Origin: CAYTGR01 sp964437445
GTDB taxonomy: Bacteria; Chloroflexota; Anaerolineae; B4-G1; SLSP01
Length of the DNA: 64,000 nt
NCBI GenBank assembly: GCA_964437445.1
Contig: CAYTGR010000009.1
Span: 38,635-102,634 of the forward strand
Reading direction: 5' to 3'
Shown here: positions 44,945 through 53,878 of the stretch, piece after piece
How positions within the stretch are numbered: the stretch's first letter is position 1
Layout: each line of letters opens with the position of its first letter
Made by a program: the position numbers and the translations under genes
Notes under the pieces: generated by a model
Database searches by the model: none
What the model was told of the DNA's origin: nothing
What the model saw: the letters and a program-made list of their open reading frames with translations, nothing else

Positions 44945-47068
44945 TCAGGGGCAGGCCTGCCGCCAGGCGTCCAACGTGCGCTGCTTGAGGGCCGCGTTCA
45001 CCCCCAACGTGGCCGCCTGCGGGCAGAGCTCAGTGCGGAAGCGGTCGGCGGTGACAGTATCGGTGTACTCAATCGCCCACACCGGCTTCCCGGCGGCAAT
45101 GAACGGCGCAGCCTGCGCGCACCAGCCCTCAACCAGGCAGCTCTCGGTGATGACCCAGTCGAAGAGCGGCTGCAATTCGGTGGCCTGTTCCGTGTCATTC
45201 TTGAGGCCGATGGCCAGGCCCCGCGCGTGGGCCTCTTGCGCCAGCCAGCGGTTATAGGTCAGCTGATCCTGGGCGGTGAGGGGGAAGCCGGTGTCGTTGA
45301 GATAACCGTTGATGTTGTCCGGCTCCACGCCGTCAAAGCCTTTCGCCCGGCATTGATCCAGGCGGGCGCGCATCAAGGGGGCCAGCAGGTCCAGCCGGCG
45401 GATATCCAGCCAGCGTTCGCCCGGCCAACCGGCGTATTTTTTGCCCAACACGGCGGCAGGAAAGGCGTCCTGATCCGGCCGCCAGTCTTCCCAGGCGCCG
45501 GCGTTGATATAGCAGATCACGTGGCGTCCCTGCGCGTGCAGCGCCGCCACCAGTACCGGCTCCGTCTCAAAAAGGTCCAGGTCATAGAGATCGGCAACCA
45601 CCGTCTGGTCAATCGGCGCGCCGGTGAACTGGATCTGCAGCGTGGCCTGGCGAGCCGGCCGCCACCAACCGCTGGCCGTTTTCAAAATGACGGGCAGGTA
45701 GAGCGTATGGGGATAAACACCCCGTTCATAAGCGCCGATGTCGTAGGCCGCGACGCCGTCGGCGTCGCCGTCTTGAGGGCGCACACGGCCGTCGTAATCC
45801 ACCGGCGGCGCCGCAAGCGCCGTGCCGGCGTCCAGCGCCGGGGAATCGGCCCGCAAATAGAAGTCGGCGGCGGCCGCATGGACGAAGCGAGGATCGCCCT
45901 CCACGTAATCCGTGCCGCGCGTCTCGCCCTCAACGCCCCCAAACCCGTTGATCAGGTTGTGGTCCACCGTAATTTGATCTAAGGCGATCCCCGGGCTGAT
46001 CACAATCTGGAAAGAGAGGTTGTCGCTGACCAGGTTATTGCGAATCACCACTGCCTGCACATCAGGGGTGTCCACGACCAGGCCGCCGCCCCAGGTGCGG
46101 CCGTTGTCGTAAATCGTGTTATTCACAATCTGGATATCGCGCAGGGGGCCGCCGCTGCCGTTGTGGGCCAGTGCCAGGCCGGCGCAGGTATTGCTGTAGA
46201 TCAAGTTATTGTAGACTTTGATGGCCGCTAACGTGCCACCGGCCTCCGAGGCGAGCGCAATGCCGTCGTAGCGCAGAATGTCGTGCACGCGGTTCTGGAA
46301 GACCTCTATGTCGTGCGTTGACTTGTCCCAGGCATCCACGTAGATCCCCACGGCCTGCGTCTGGTAAACGTGATTGCGATAGATTTTGCCGTTCGCCGCA
46401 CCATCCTTGGCGTCAATCCCCTCTTTCTGGCAGCGCACGACGGTGTTGTACCGGACCTCAAAGGTATCGGTGCCGGCGACAGTGATACACTCCTGGCCGC
46501 CGCCGGAACCGGCCAGGTCCACCGTGTTGCCCGCCAGCGTGATCTGCTGGCTGCCCCAAACGCCGATGCCCGAGGAGGCCGTCTGATAAGTAGTCACCTG
46601 CTCCACAATAATGTGGTCGGAGTCAATGACCAGCAGGCCGGCGTTGTCGGCATACGGTCCGGCATTGGCGATGCGCAGCCCACTCACCCTGATGTAGCTC
46701 CGGCCGGCGATCTCAAACAGGCCGGCCAGCTCATCCGGCAACGTCAGGCCGGTGCCGTCTATCGTCGGCGTTGCGCCGGGATAGGCCGCGTAGGTGATGA
46801 AGTGCCCCGCGTAACCGGAGGCCTGGGGGATGACGCGCTCGTGATAGACGCCGGTCAGCACATAGACCGTCTCACCGGCCCGCAAAGTCTCGGCCGCATG
46901 TTGGAGGGTACGCCACGGCTGCCCAGCCGTGCCCGGCTGCTCATCGTTGCCGTCCGGGGCGACGTAGTAAACACCCGGCTGTGCCGGCGGGACGGTCAGC
47001 GGCGCGTAGCCCCACCAGGAACAGCCCCACAGCAACACGACACCGCACCACAGTTTTGACCGGATCAT
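44945..47068 (-). CDS. Secreted beta-helix protein with GH114-like domain
   Basis: 707 residues from the ATG at 47068 (GGGAGGTG upstream). After a signal peptide comes 'GVYYVAPDGNDEQPGTAGQP', the start of a right-handed parallel beta-helix (about 30-430) with repeated 'NNLIYSNT', 'NNTIYDNG', 'NNLVSDNL' turns. The C-terminal 240 residues match glycoside hydrolase family 114 (endo-alpha-1,4-polygalactosaminidase-like): 'VADLYDLDLFET', 'VICYINAGAWEDWRPD', 'GFDGVEPDNINGY', with Asp/Glu in the last as likely catalytic residues. Possibly degrades an exopolysaccharide; substrate is inferred from the family. Confidence 0.82.
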   Translation of the reverse strand: MIRSKLWCGVVLLWGCSWWGYAPLTVPPAQPGVYYVAPDGNDEQPGTAGQPWRTLQHAAETLRAGETVYVLTGVYHERVIPQASGYAGHFITYAAYPGATPTIDGTGLTLPDELAGLFEIAGRSYIRVSGLRIANAGPYADNAGLLVIDSDHIIVEQVTTYQTASSGIGVWGSQQITLAGNTVDLAGSGGGQECITVAGTDTFEVRYNTVVRCQKEGIDAKDGAANGKIYRNHVYQTQAVGIYVDAWDKSTHDIEVFQNRVHDILRYDGIALASEAGGTLAAIKVYNNLIYSNTCAGLALAHNGSGGPLRDIQIVNNTIYDNGRTWGGGLVVDTPDVQAVVIRNNLVSDNLSFQIVISPGIALDQITVDHNLINGFGGVEGETRGTDYVEGDPRFVHAAAADFYLRADSPALDAGTALAAPPVDYDGRVRPQDGDADGVAAYDIGAYERGVYPHTLYLPVILKTASGWWRPARQATLQIQFTGAPIDQTVVADLYDLDLFETEPVLVAALHAQGRHVICYINAGAWEDWRPDQDAFPAAVLGKKYAGWPGERWLDIRRLDLLAPLMRARLDQCRAKGFDGVEPDNINGYLNDTGFPLTAQDQLTYNRWLAQEAHARGLAIGLKNDTEQATELQPLFDWVITESCLVEGWCAQAAPFIAAGKPVWAIEYTDTVTADRFRTELCPQAATLGVNAALKQRTLDAWRQACP

Positions 47069-47110
47069 GCTGCACCTCCCCGATCCGCCCACAGGCCGGC
47101 TGTCCGCCCC

Positions 47111-47890
47111 TCAAGGGGCTTGCGCCACGCCCCACTCCATCTCCACGCTGCCAGCAGCGAGGTCAACCGTCAACCAGCCATCCTTGAAGGTAGCGGTCGG
47201 GGTAACGGCAGTGGTTTGCCACTGGCCGGCCGTCACGCGCGCCGCTATCAACCCGCAATAGCTCCCGGCATTGAAGTGGACCTCGCCGGCGGCGTCGGTT
47301 TGCAGCAGAATGCCGTCGGTATCTTGCTCCCCACTCGGCTCCAGGCCGGGCAACCGGGGCCGCAACGCGATGAACAGGCCGCTGGATACTGGTTCGTCAG
47401 GCTGGCGCTGGCCGTCCCGGTTGCCGTCTTCCCACAACCGGATCGTTAATGCTCGTGGGGTGGGGGCGGTGGCCGCCGGCACAAAGCCGAACCGGGGGCG
47501 ACGCTCCTGGTCAGCGTCAACGCGCGTCGGCGTCGTCGCCTGAGCGTCGCACGGCGGCGCAGCGACCACGGTAAAGAAATGTGTGTAGCTGGCACTGAAC
47601 TTAACGCCGCCTTCAGCGTCAGCGAGGGCGGCGGTGTAGAAGCGCGCACCGTGGATGTTATGTTCGGCGATCAGCAAGGTGTCAGGTAGGCCGGCCTCAC
47701 CGGCATCCAACGTACCATTGCTGTTAGCGTCGGCAAAGACACGCACCTCGGCGGTGGCATCTTTACGCTGCTGGCTGCCCGGCGGGCCGAAAATACAGCC
47801 CAGGCTGAGCAGTGCCAGGCCCAGCACAACAACCCCCGACACGGTACACCGGCACGCAGTTAAGAAGAGCCAGCGTTTTTGCATCATCAT
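47111..47890 (-). CDS. Lipoprotein with SdrD-B-like modules
   Basis: 259 residues. The signal peptide ends in lipobox 'LLSLGCIFG'. Two modules have the 'DANSNGTLDAGEAGLPD' and 'EDGNRDGQRQPDEPV' pattern of Ca-binding SdrD B-like repeats that form beta-sandwiches at cell surfaces. Three in-frame ATGs follow AAGGAG at the start; the later ones are better spaced. It lies 42 bases before the beta-helix/GH114 gene on the same strand, so the two are probably expressed together at the surface. Confidence 0.7.
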   Translation of the reverse strand: MMMQKRWLFLTACRCTVSGVVVLGLALLSLGCIFGPPGSQQRKDATAEVRVFADANSNGTLDAGEAGLPDTLLIAEHNIHGARFYTAALADAEGGVKFSASYTHFFTVVAAPPCDAQATTPTRVDADQERRPRFGFVPAATAPTPRALTIRLWEDGNRDGQRQPDEPVSSGLFIALRPRLPGLEPSGEQDTDGILLQTDAAGEVHFNAGSYCGLIAARVTAGQWQTTAVTPTATFKDGWLTVDLAAGSVEMEWGVAQAP

Positions 47891-47903
47891 CGCTCCTTAA
47901 AAC

Positions 47904-47935
47904 AGTCGCTTAGTCACTTAGTTACTCAGTCCGTA
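47904..47935 (+). repeat. Octamer array (AGTCACTT type)
   Basis: AGTCGCTT AGTCACTT AGTTACTC AGTCCGTA, four octamers within the 323-base space between divergent lipoprotein genes. No inverted partner is clear. Apart from the promoter at 48144, nothing else in this space is recognised. Confidence 0.6.
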
Positions 47936-48143
47936 GCGGACGTAACGCGAACTTCAGCTCGCCGTCTTCGTTAAGTGCTCACCTCTCATCCTGTCGTGGG
48001 TGCCCCCGTTCAGGAAAAATTCCTGCTTGCTGAGAATCCCTTTACCTGTGAGTGCCGAGAACACCGGGCCTTTACCCCAGTCTACCATCTACAAAGTATA
48101 GCGCAGTTACACCGCCGGCCAAATGCCGGGAATGGCGCCAGGG

Positions 48144-48171
48144 TTGCTGGAACGCAAAATCAGGATATGAT
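48144..48171 (+). promoter_or_regulatory. Sigma-A type promoter
   Basis: TTGCTG (48144-48149), 16 bases, TATGAT (48166-48171), 42 bases before the start of the lipoprotein gene at 48214. Confidence 0.6.
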
Positions 48172-48213
48172 AACGCGGTTAACGCGACGGGATTTCTCAC
48201 GGAGGTATTCAAA

Positions 48214-49287
48214 ATGCACACGTCATCTCACCCCCGGTTCTGGCTGATGATCGGCGGCCTGCTGCTGGCCTCGCTGGCCTGCACGACCCTACCGCTCACG
48301 ACCCCGACCGGCACAGCGCAGACACCGCCCCCGGCCGGTGCGGCCCCGACCTGGCCGGCTGACCAGGCCATCGGTACCAGCCGGGCGACGCCGTTCGCTT
48401 TTGGCGAACTGGCCACGGCCGAAACCTGGCAGGCGCAGGTGCGCGATCTCGTGCGCGGGGATCAAGCCTGGGCGCTACTCCACGAGGCCAACATGTTCAA
48501 CGAACCGCCCGCTGAAGGGTGGGAATATCTCCTGGTCAAGCTCTGGGTCAAGTGCACCGCCCCCCAAAACAGCGGCAGCCATAGCATTGCCTTTGGTGTC
48601 ACCGGCGACTACAAGGTGCTTTATTCCTCAGGGGGAGCTGTCGCGCCGGAGCCCCGACTGCCCTACGAGTTCACTCCCGGCATGGAAGCCGAAGGCTGGC
48701 TGGTCTTTCGGATCCGGTTGGAGGAGACCAATCTCCTCTTGCGAGGCGATGAACTGATCAGCACCACCGAGGAAAAGCCGCGCTATCTGGCGCTGCAAGA
48801 GGGTGCCAAGATAGAAGTAGATCCCGGCCTGCTGGAGATTGACGCCACAGCGGTGGGGGCCGATAAAGCCATGCCGGCAGCCTTAGGGGAAACCGCCACC
48901 ACCGAGGATTGGGAAATCACCGTGTTAGAGGTCTACCGGGGGGCCGAGGCGCTGCGGCGGCTCCAGGCGGCCAACCCCTACAACGCCCAGCCCGCCGCCG
49001 GGATGGAATATGTGCTCGTCTCGCTCCGTGTGCGCTACATCGGCACCGCAGAAGGTCCGGCCCATTTAGACGGCTTTAAATTTAAAATGTTGGGCAGCGG
49101 CCAGCAGTTGTATGACGCGCCGGCCCTGGTGGAGCCGCAGCCGGAGCTCAATGCCTATCTTTTCCCCGGCGGCGAGGCCATCGGCTGGGTAGGGCTGGAA
49201 GTGGACCAGGCCAAAGAGAAGCCCACGCTGGTCTTCAAACCCGGTTTGTTGAGCAATTACGAGATACGCTACCTGGCGTTACAGTGA
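48214..49287 (+). CDS. Lipoprotein with two DUF4352-like domains
   Basis: 357 residues from the ATG at 48214 (GGAGG at 48201-48205, eight bases before); a longer frame from 48052 is rejected. The lipobox is 'LLLASLACT'. Two tandem beta-sandwich domains of about 140 residues each start with 'TAETWQAQVRDLVRGDQAW' and 'TTEDWEITVLEVYRGAEA' and share 'N...PAEGWEYLLVKLWVK' / 'N...PAAGMEYVLVSLRVR', so they arose by duplication. This is the DUF4352-like extracellular immunoglobulin-type fold; function unknown. Confidence 0.78.
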   Translation: MHTSSHPRFWLMIGGLLLASLACTTLPLTTPTGTAQTPPPAGAAPTWPADQAIGTSRATPFAFGELATAETWQAQVRDLVRGDQAWALLHEANMFNEPPAEGWEYLLVKLWVKCTAPQNSGSHSIAFGVTGDYKVLYSSGGAVAPEPRLPYEFTPGMEAEGWLVFRIRLEETNLLLRGDELISTTEEKPRYLALQEGAKIEVDPGLLEIDATAVGADKAMPAALGETATTEDWEITVLEVYRGAEALRRLQAANPYNAQPAAGMEYVLVSLRVRYIGTAEGPAHLDGFKFKMLGSGQQLYDAPALVEPQPELNAYLFPGGEAIGWVGLEVDQAKEKPTLVFKPGLLSNYEIRYLALQ

Positions 49288-49293
49288 ACCGTC

Positions 49294-50856
49294 TCAGCCC
49301 GGCGCGGCCGTCCCCGGCACGTAGACGTGGATCGCGGCCGCGCCGTTAACCGGGCACCGGTACTCGCAGATACCGCAGCCGATGCAGCGGTCGCGGACAA
49401 CAACCGGCCGTTTAACGGTCACCCTCTGCCCGTCGCCGTTGGTGACCTCCACCACTTGCAGTTGAATGGCCTTCTCCGGCACGGGGCACATCTCCTCGCA
49501 AACGATGCAATCGCCAAAATCGGCCCAGGGGATGCAGCGATTTTGATCAATGTAGGCCCAGCCGATCACCTGCTGCCGCTTTTCCTCCAACGTCAGGGGC
49601 GGGATCGCCTGGACCGGGCAAACCTGCCCACAGGCGTGGCAGGAATAGTCGCAATAACCCAGCCGGGTGACGAGCACCGGCGTCCAGAGCCCCTCCAGGC
49701 CGGCCTCCGCCAGCGCCGGCTGGATGGCGCTGGTCGGGCAGGCCCGGCTGCACTCGCCGCAGCGGATACACTTCGCGAGCAGGTCGTTCTCCCGCGCCCC
49801 GGGCGGCCGGATCAGCTGGGGATGCTCACGGCGGGCAAAGAGATCGCTGCGGAAAAGCCCCACCGCCACTACTGCGCCGCCCAACGCCGCGAGCGCCTGG
49901 CGGCGGTCGGGATCGTACTCGCGCCACTCCAGCTGCGGTCGCCGGGCCGGGAATTCAATCGCCCCGTAAGGGCAGGCCGGCAGGCAGGCCAGGCATTGCG
50001 TGCACTCGCCCGGGTCGCTGGCGAAATCCCGCTCAGGCCGGATCGTGCCGGTCGGGCAGACGCGGGCACAGGCCCCACACCGGGTACAGCGGTCGTTGAC
50101 CTGGCGGCGCACCACACTGACCTTGCTCAACAGCCCCAGCAAGCCCCCCAGCGGGCAGAGATAGCGGCACCAGAAGCGCGGCGCGGCCAGGTTGAGCCCC
50201 ATCACGCCGAGCAAAACGCTCGCGTAGAGCAGCGTCGCCCGGTAGAAGGCGTGGTCCGCCGTCGGGGGGAGCACCTGCGGGCGAAGCAATCGCTCCAGCG
50301 CGGAAACTGCCGGGCGCAACGGTGCCAGCTGGTAGAGCGCCCGCTCTGCCCCTGTGACGATCTGGTCCACGGCCGGCCAGACGCTCGCTGAGAGAGTGCG
50401 AAAGAGCAGCGTCAGCGGATCAAAGATCAGCAGCGTGAGGTTGCCCAGGAGCGCCAGCGCCAACAGGGTCAACAGCAACCCGTATTTGACGCGCCGCCAG
50501 CCCTCGGCCGGGGCCGCGCGTTTGCCGCGCCACCGGCGCAGCGCGAAGAGGTCCAGCAGCGTCCCTAACGGGCAGAGCCAGCCGCACCAGGCGCGCCCCA
50601 GCGCCAGCGTCAGCACAACGGTGAGCAGCGCCAACGCGGAACTCGCCCATAGCGTCCGGCTGGCCAGCGCCTGCGCCAACATCGCCAGCGGGTCCAGCCG
50701 CATCGGGATGTTGATCAACACCGGCGGCCAGCCCGCGCGCCGCGAGGCCACGAACAGCGCGATGAACGCCATCAGCACCGTGTACTGCACCGCGCGCCGC
50801 AACGTCACCCATCGGCGCGGCGACCATGACATTGAACGTCGGGTTGAGTTTTCCAC
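49294..50856 (-). CDS. Membrane polyferredoxin, NapH/NosR-like
   Basis: 520 residues from GTG at 50856 (AGGAG eight bases upstream). The N-terminal half has five or six helices with the paired motifs 'CGWLCPLGTLLDL' and 'CRYLCPLGGLLGL' of the NapH/MauN/NosR group. Then come several ferredoxin clusters: 'CTRCGACARVCPTG', 'CTQCLACLPACPYG', 'CIRCGECSRACPTS', 'CDYSCHACGQVCP', 'CIVCEEMCP', 'CIGCGICEYRCP'. It probably passes electrons between the quinone pool or membrane and soluble partners. No reductase is adjacent; the neighbour on the other side of the divergent promoter is OsmC. Confidence 0.83.
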   Translation of the reverse strand: MENSTRRSMSWSPRRWVTLRRAVQYTVLMAFIALFVASRRAGWPPVLINIPMRLDPLAMLAQALASRTLWASSALALLTVVLTLALGRAWCGWLCPLGTLLDLFALRRWRGKRAAPAEGWRRVKYGLLLTLLALALLGNLTLLIFDPLTLLFRTLSASVWPAVDQIVTGAERALYQLAPLRPAVSALERLLRPQVLPPTADHAFYRATLLYASVLLGVMGLNLAAPRFWCRYLCPLGGLLGLLSKVSVVRRQVNDRCTRCGACARVCPTGTIRPERDFASDPGECTQCLACLPACPYGAIEFPARRPQLEWREYDPDRRQALAALGGAVVAVGLFRSDLFARREHPQLIRPPGARENDLLAKCIRCGECSRACPTSAIQPALAEAGLEGLWTPVLVTRLGYCDYSCHACGQVCPVQAIPPLTLEEKRQQVIGWAYIDQNRCIPWADFGDCIVCEEMCPVPEKAIQLQVVEVTNGDGQRVTVKRPVVVRDRCIGCGICEYRCPVNGAAAIHVYVPGTAAPG

Positions 50857-50919
50857 CGGGACACTCCTCTCAGGGATCAGACATAAGTTATTATACCCAC
50901 CCCTCCCGGCAGGCAAACC

Positions 50920-50948
50920 TTGACGCCCGGCCCAACCCCGTATATAAT
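50920..50948 (+). promoter_or_regulatory. Near-consensus sigma-A promoter of the OsmC gene
   Basis: TTGACG (50920-50925), 17 bases, TATAAT (50943-50948). The leader downstream contains in-register heptamers AACTTTC (50994-51021) before AAGGAG. Confidence 0.8.
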
Positions 50949-51039
50949 CCAAACGGTCATCTATCAAATTGAGACGCCAGGCCGCCGCCCATTAACTTTC
51001 AGCCTGGAACTTTCAACTTTTCTCATAAGGAGCTTAGAC

Positions 51040-51459
51040 ATGGCTATTCGTACCGCGGAAGCAACCTGGAACGGAACTTTGCGCGAGGGTAACGGCACGC
51101 TGAAAGTGGGGAGCGGCACGTTTGAGGGTGCCTACAGCTTCGCCTCACGTTTTGAGATGGGCCCCGGCACCAACCCGGAGGAGCTGCTGGGCGCAGCGCA
51201 TGCCGGCTGCTTCTCCATGTTCCTTGCGGCGCTGCTCACCCGGGCGGGGTACGCCCCCACCCGCATCTATACCATCGCCAAAGTCCACCTGGATGAAGGT
51301 CCCCGGATCAGCACCATTGAACTGCGCACCGAGGCCACAGTCCCGGCGCTGGAGGAAAAGGCCTTTCAGGAATTTGCCGAGATCGCCAAACAGGGCTGTC
51401 CCGTTTCCAAGGCGTTGACCGGCGTGGAGATCAAACTGGAGGCCCAACTGCTCCGTTAA
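51040..51459 (+). CDS. OsmC/Ohr-family peroxiredoxin-like protein
   Basis: 139-residue protein reducing organic hydroperoxides by a Cys pair. The two redox cysteines are visible in 'HAGCFSMFL' (about 60) and 'KQGCPVSKAL' (about 124), at the usual spacing; the start 'RTAEATWNG' is the OsmC N-terminus. The length fits the OsmC subgroup. The ATG at 51040 has AAGGAG eight bases before it; a longer frame from 50920 begins inside the promoter. It is a single-gene unit with its own promoter and terminator. Confidence 0.92.
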   Translation: MAIRTAEATWNGTLREGNGTLKVGSGTFEGAYSFASRFEMGPGTNPEELLGAAHAGCFSMFLAALLTRAGYAPTRIYTIAKVHLDEGPRISTIELRTEATVPALEEKAFQEFAEIAKQGCPVSKALTGVEIKLEAQLLR

Positions 51460-51478
51460 CCCGGCAGGGTTTCCCCGT

Positions 51479-51516
51479 GCAAGTGGCCGGCACCGGGCAA
51501 AATGCCGGCCACTTGC
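51479..51516 (+). terminator. Hairpin after the OsmC gene
   Basis: Perfect 14-bp stem GCAAGTGGCCGGCA (51479-51492) with 51503-51516, loop of 10. It overlaps the -35 box of the hrcA promoter by four bases. No T-run. Confidence 0.7.
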
Positions 51517-51540
51517 GCTCTGGCCTTTGCGTGGTATGAT
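51513..51540 (+). promoter_or_regulatory. hrcA promoter
   Basis: TTGCGC (51513-51518), 16 bases, TATGAT (51535-51540), 13 bases before the CIRCE operator. Confidence 0.65.
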
Positions 51541-51553
51541 GTAAAAAGATCGT

Positions 51554-51580
51554 TTAGCACTCGCCAATCTTGAGTGCTAA
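51554..51580 (+). promoter_or_regulatory. CIRCE operator (HrcA binding site)
   Basis: TTAGCACTC, nine bases, GAGTGCTAA: a perfect match to the CIRCE inverted repeat bound by the HrcA repressor. It covers the likely transcription start of hrcA, so the unit is autoregulated and induced by heat. Confidence 0.97.
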
Positions 51581-51600
51581 CACAGAAAGAGGAAGCCTTG

Positions 51601-52671
51601 ATGGAACCGTCAGACCTGAGCCCGCGCCAGGCGCTGTTGCTCAAGTTGATCGTCCAGGAGCACATTCGGACGGCCGCGCCGGTGGCCTCACGCACGCTGG
51701 TGGAACAGTACCAGCTGGAAGCCAGCCCCGCCACCGTCCGCAATGATATGGCGCGCCTGGAAGAGTTGGGCTACCTCTGGCAACCGCACACCTCGGCCGG
51801 CCGGCTGCCCACCGTGGCCGGCTACCGTTATTTTGTGGAACGGCTGATGCAGGAGCAGGAGCTGCCCGTTACCGAGCAGCGGATGATCGCCCACCAGTTT
51901 TACCAGGCCCAGCATGACATGGATCAGTGGATGCCGCTGGCGGCCTCAGTTCTGGCGCGGCGCACCGGTGGCGCGGCCCTGGTCACGGCCCCACGCGCCG
52001 TCCAGGCCAGCTACAAGCACCTGGAACTGATCGCCACCCACGGGCGGGCCGTCCTCCTGGTGCTGGTCCTGCAAGGCGGCACGGTCAATCAACAGATGCT
52101 GGCCCTGCCCGAGCCGATGACCCAGACAGCGCTGAGCGAAGCCGCCGACCGGTTGAACCAGCTCTTCACCGGCCTGAACGCCGAGCAGATCAAAACCCAC
52201 CTGCACGAGCTGCCCGCGCTGGAAGCCGACCTCGCCGAATTGGTGCTTGGGCTGATGCAACAGGTGGAAGCATCACCGACGGCGGAGATCTACCACCACG
52301 GCGTCTCCGAGTTGCTCCAGGAGCCGGAATTTACCGAGGGCGAAGGGCGGCCCGTCGGCCTGCTGCGCATTCTGGAGGAGCGCAGCCTGCTCCAGGGGGT
52401 CTTGAGCGACGTGTTAGGGCCGGTCGCCAACGTGGGCGGGATGCGCATTCTGATCGGCGGTGAGGGCCGCTGGGACGAGCTGCGCGCGTGCAGCATGATT
52501 CTCACCCGCTACGGCGTCGCCAACTACGCCACCGGAGCCCTCGGCGTCGTCGGCCCCATCCGCATGGCCTATGGCCACGCGGTTTCCACCGTCCGCTTCG
52601 TCGCCAGCCTGCTCAGCGAGCTGGTTTACGATATGTATGGGCCGGAAGCGTTGCCGGCCAGCAAGAAATGA
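51601..52671 (+). CDS. hrcA: Heat-inducible transcription repressor HrcA
   Basis: 356-residue repressor. The winged helix-turn-helix is at the N-terminus ('LSPRQALLLKLIVQEHI', 'ASPATVRNDMARLEELGYL', 'PHTSAGRLPTVAGYRYFV') and the GAF-like dimer domain follows; 'VLGPVANVGGMRILIGGE' and 'GPIRMAYGHAVSTVRFVA' near the C-terminus are family hallmarks. The ATG at 51601, preceded by GAGGAAG, is preferred to one at 51574 that lies within the CIRCE element. dnaJ follows by 18 bases; grpE and dnaK, commonly between them, are absent. Confidence 0.95.
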   Translation: MEPSDLSPRQALLLKLIVQEHIRTAAPVASRTLVEQYQLEASPATVRNDMARLEELGYLWQPHTSAGRLPTVAGYRYFVERLMQEQELPVTEQRMIAHQFYQAQHDMDQWMPLAASVLARRTGGAALVTAPRAVQASYKHLELIATHGRAVLLVLVLQGGTVNQQMLALPEPMTQTALSEAADRLNQLFTGLNAEQIKTHLHELPALEADLAELVLGLMQQVEASPTAEIYHHGVSELLQEPEFTEGEGRPVGLLRILEERSLLQGVLSDVLGPVANVGGMRILIGGEGRWDELRACSMILTRYGVANYATGALGVVGPIRMAYGHAVSTVRFVASLLSELVYDMYGPEALPASKK

Positions 52672-52689
52672 GACGTTAAAGCGAACTTT

Positions 52690-53817
52690 ATGGCCACCAA
52701 AGACTATTACACCATCCTGGAAACGAGCCGGGACGCCTCCCAAGACGAAATCAAACAGGCCTACCGGCGACTGGCCCGCCAGTACCATCCCGACGTCAAC
52801 AAATCCCCCGACGCGGAAGAGCGTTTTAAGGAGATCAACGAAGCCTACGAAGTGCTTTCCGACCCCGATAAGCGGGCGATGTACGACCGCTACGGGACGG
52901 TCATGCCCAACGGCGGGCTGGGCGGCGGCTACGATTACGGCGGGTTCCGCGACCCCTTTGACATCTTCGCCGAGGTCTTCGGCAACCTGGGCGGCTTCGG
53001 GACCGGAGCCGGCCGGACCGGCCCACGCCGGGGCAACGACATCCGCATCAGCCTGGACATCACCTTTGAAGAGGCGGCGTTCGGCGTGGAGAAGGAATTA
53101 GAAATCCAACGGATGGAGACCTGCCCGACCTGCAACGGCAGCGGGGCGAAACCGGGGACGCGACCGGAGCGCTGTGCCGAATGTAACGGCGCTGGCCAGG
53201 TGCGCCGGGTACAACACACCTTCCTGGGTTCCTTCGTCAACGTCATGCCCTGCCCGACCTGCCAGGGGAGCGGCTCTGTGATCCGCGTCCCCTGCGAGGA
53301 GTGCAGCGGCTCCGGGCGGGTGCGGGCCCGCCGCCGGATCAAGGTCAACATCCCCGCCGGCGTGGACGATGGCGTCAACATCCGGCTGAGCGGCGAAGGG
53401 GAGCCGGGCGAGCGCAACGGCCCGCCGGGGAACCTCTACGTCGCCCTGCACGTCCTGCCGCACGCCTATTTTAAACGGCGCGGCGACGATGTGATCCTGG
53501 AAATGCAGGTCAACATAGCGCAGGCGACGCTGGGTAGCAGCGTCACCGTGCCCACGTTAGACGGCGAGCGCCAGATCAACGTCCCGGCCGGGACACAATC
53601 GGGCACCATCTTCCGGCTGCGCGGGCTGGGCGCGCACCACCTGCGCAGCAATGGACGGGGCGACCAGCTGATCATCGTCCAGGTAGCAACCCCCACGCAA
53701 CTGACCGCCGAGCAGCGCCAGCTCTTCCAACAACTGGCCCGTACCTTAGGGACCGAGGCCGTAGTCGGCCAGAAGCAGAGCTTCGTGGATCGGCTCAAGG
53801 ATGCCCTGGGGTTGTAG
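52690..53817 (+). CDS. dnaJ: Chaperone DnaJ
   Basis: 375-residue type-I J protein that stimulates DnaK. The J domain (4-66) has 'HPD' at 33-35; a Gly/Phe-rich linker (75-110) follows; four zinc motifs CxxCxGxG lie between residues 145 and 209 ('CPTCNGSG', 'CAECNGAG', 'CPTCQGSG', 'CEECSGSG'); then come the two substrate-binding beta domains. It is probably co-transcribed with hrcA under CIRCE control. A hairpin lies just after it. Confidence 0.96.
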   Translation: MATKDYYTILETSRDASQDEIKQAYRRLARQYHPDVNKSPDAEERFKEINEAYEVLSDPDKRAMYDRYGTVMPNGGLGGGYDYGGFRDPFDIFAEVFGNLGGFGTGAGRTGPRRGNDIRISLDITFEEAAFGVEKELEIQRMETCPTCNGSGAKPGTRPERCAECNGAGQVRRVQHTFLGSFVNVMPCPTCQGSGSVIRVPCEECSGSGRVRARRRIKVNIPAGVDDGVNIRLSGEGEPGERNGPPGNLYVALHVLPHAYFKRRGDDVILEMQVNIAQATLGSSVTVPTLDGERQINVPAGTQSGTIFRLRGLGAHHLRSNGRGDQLIIVQVATPTQLTAEQRQLFQQLARTLGTEAVVGQKQSFVDRLKDALGL

Positions 53818-53835
53818 CGAAAAACGACGCTCTGA

Positions 53836-53862
53836 AGTCGGATGCTGACCAGGCATCCGGCT
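53836..53862 (+). terminator. Hairpin after dnaJ
   Basis: Ten-pair stem with one wobble (53836-53845 with 53853-53862, GTCGGATGC/GCATCCGGC core), loop of seven, then TT. Lies 19 bases after the dnaJ stop. Confidence 0.6.
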
Positions 53863-53878
53863 TTCAATCTGTGAGTCC

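Noticed and set aside
50994..51021. Heptamer array in the osmC leader
   Set aside because: AACTTTC occurs three times in register with one unrelated unit between; too short to separate from chance, so mentioned only with the promoter.
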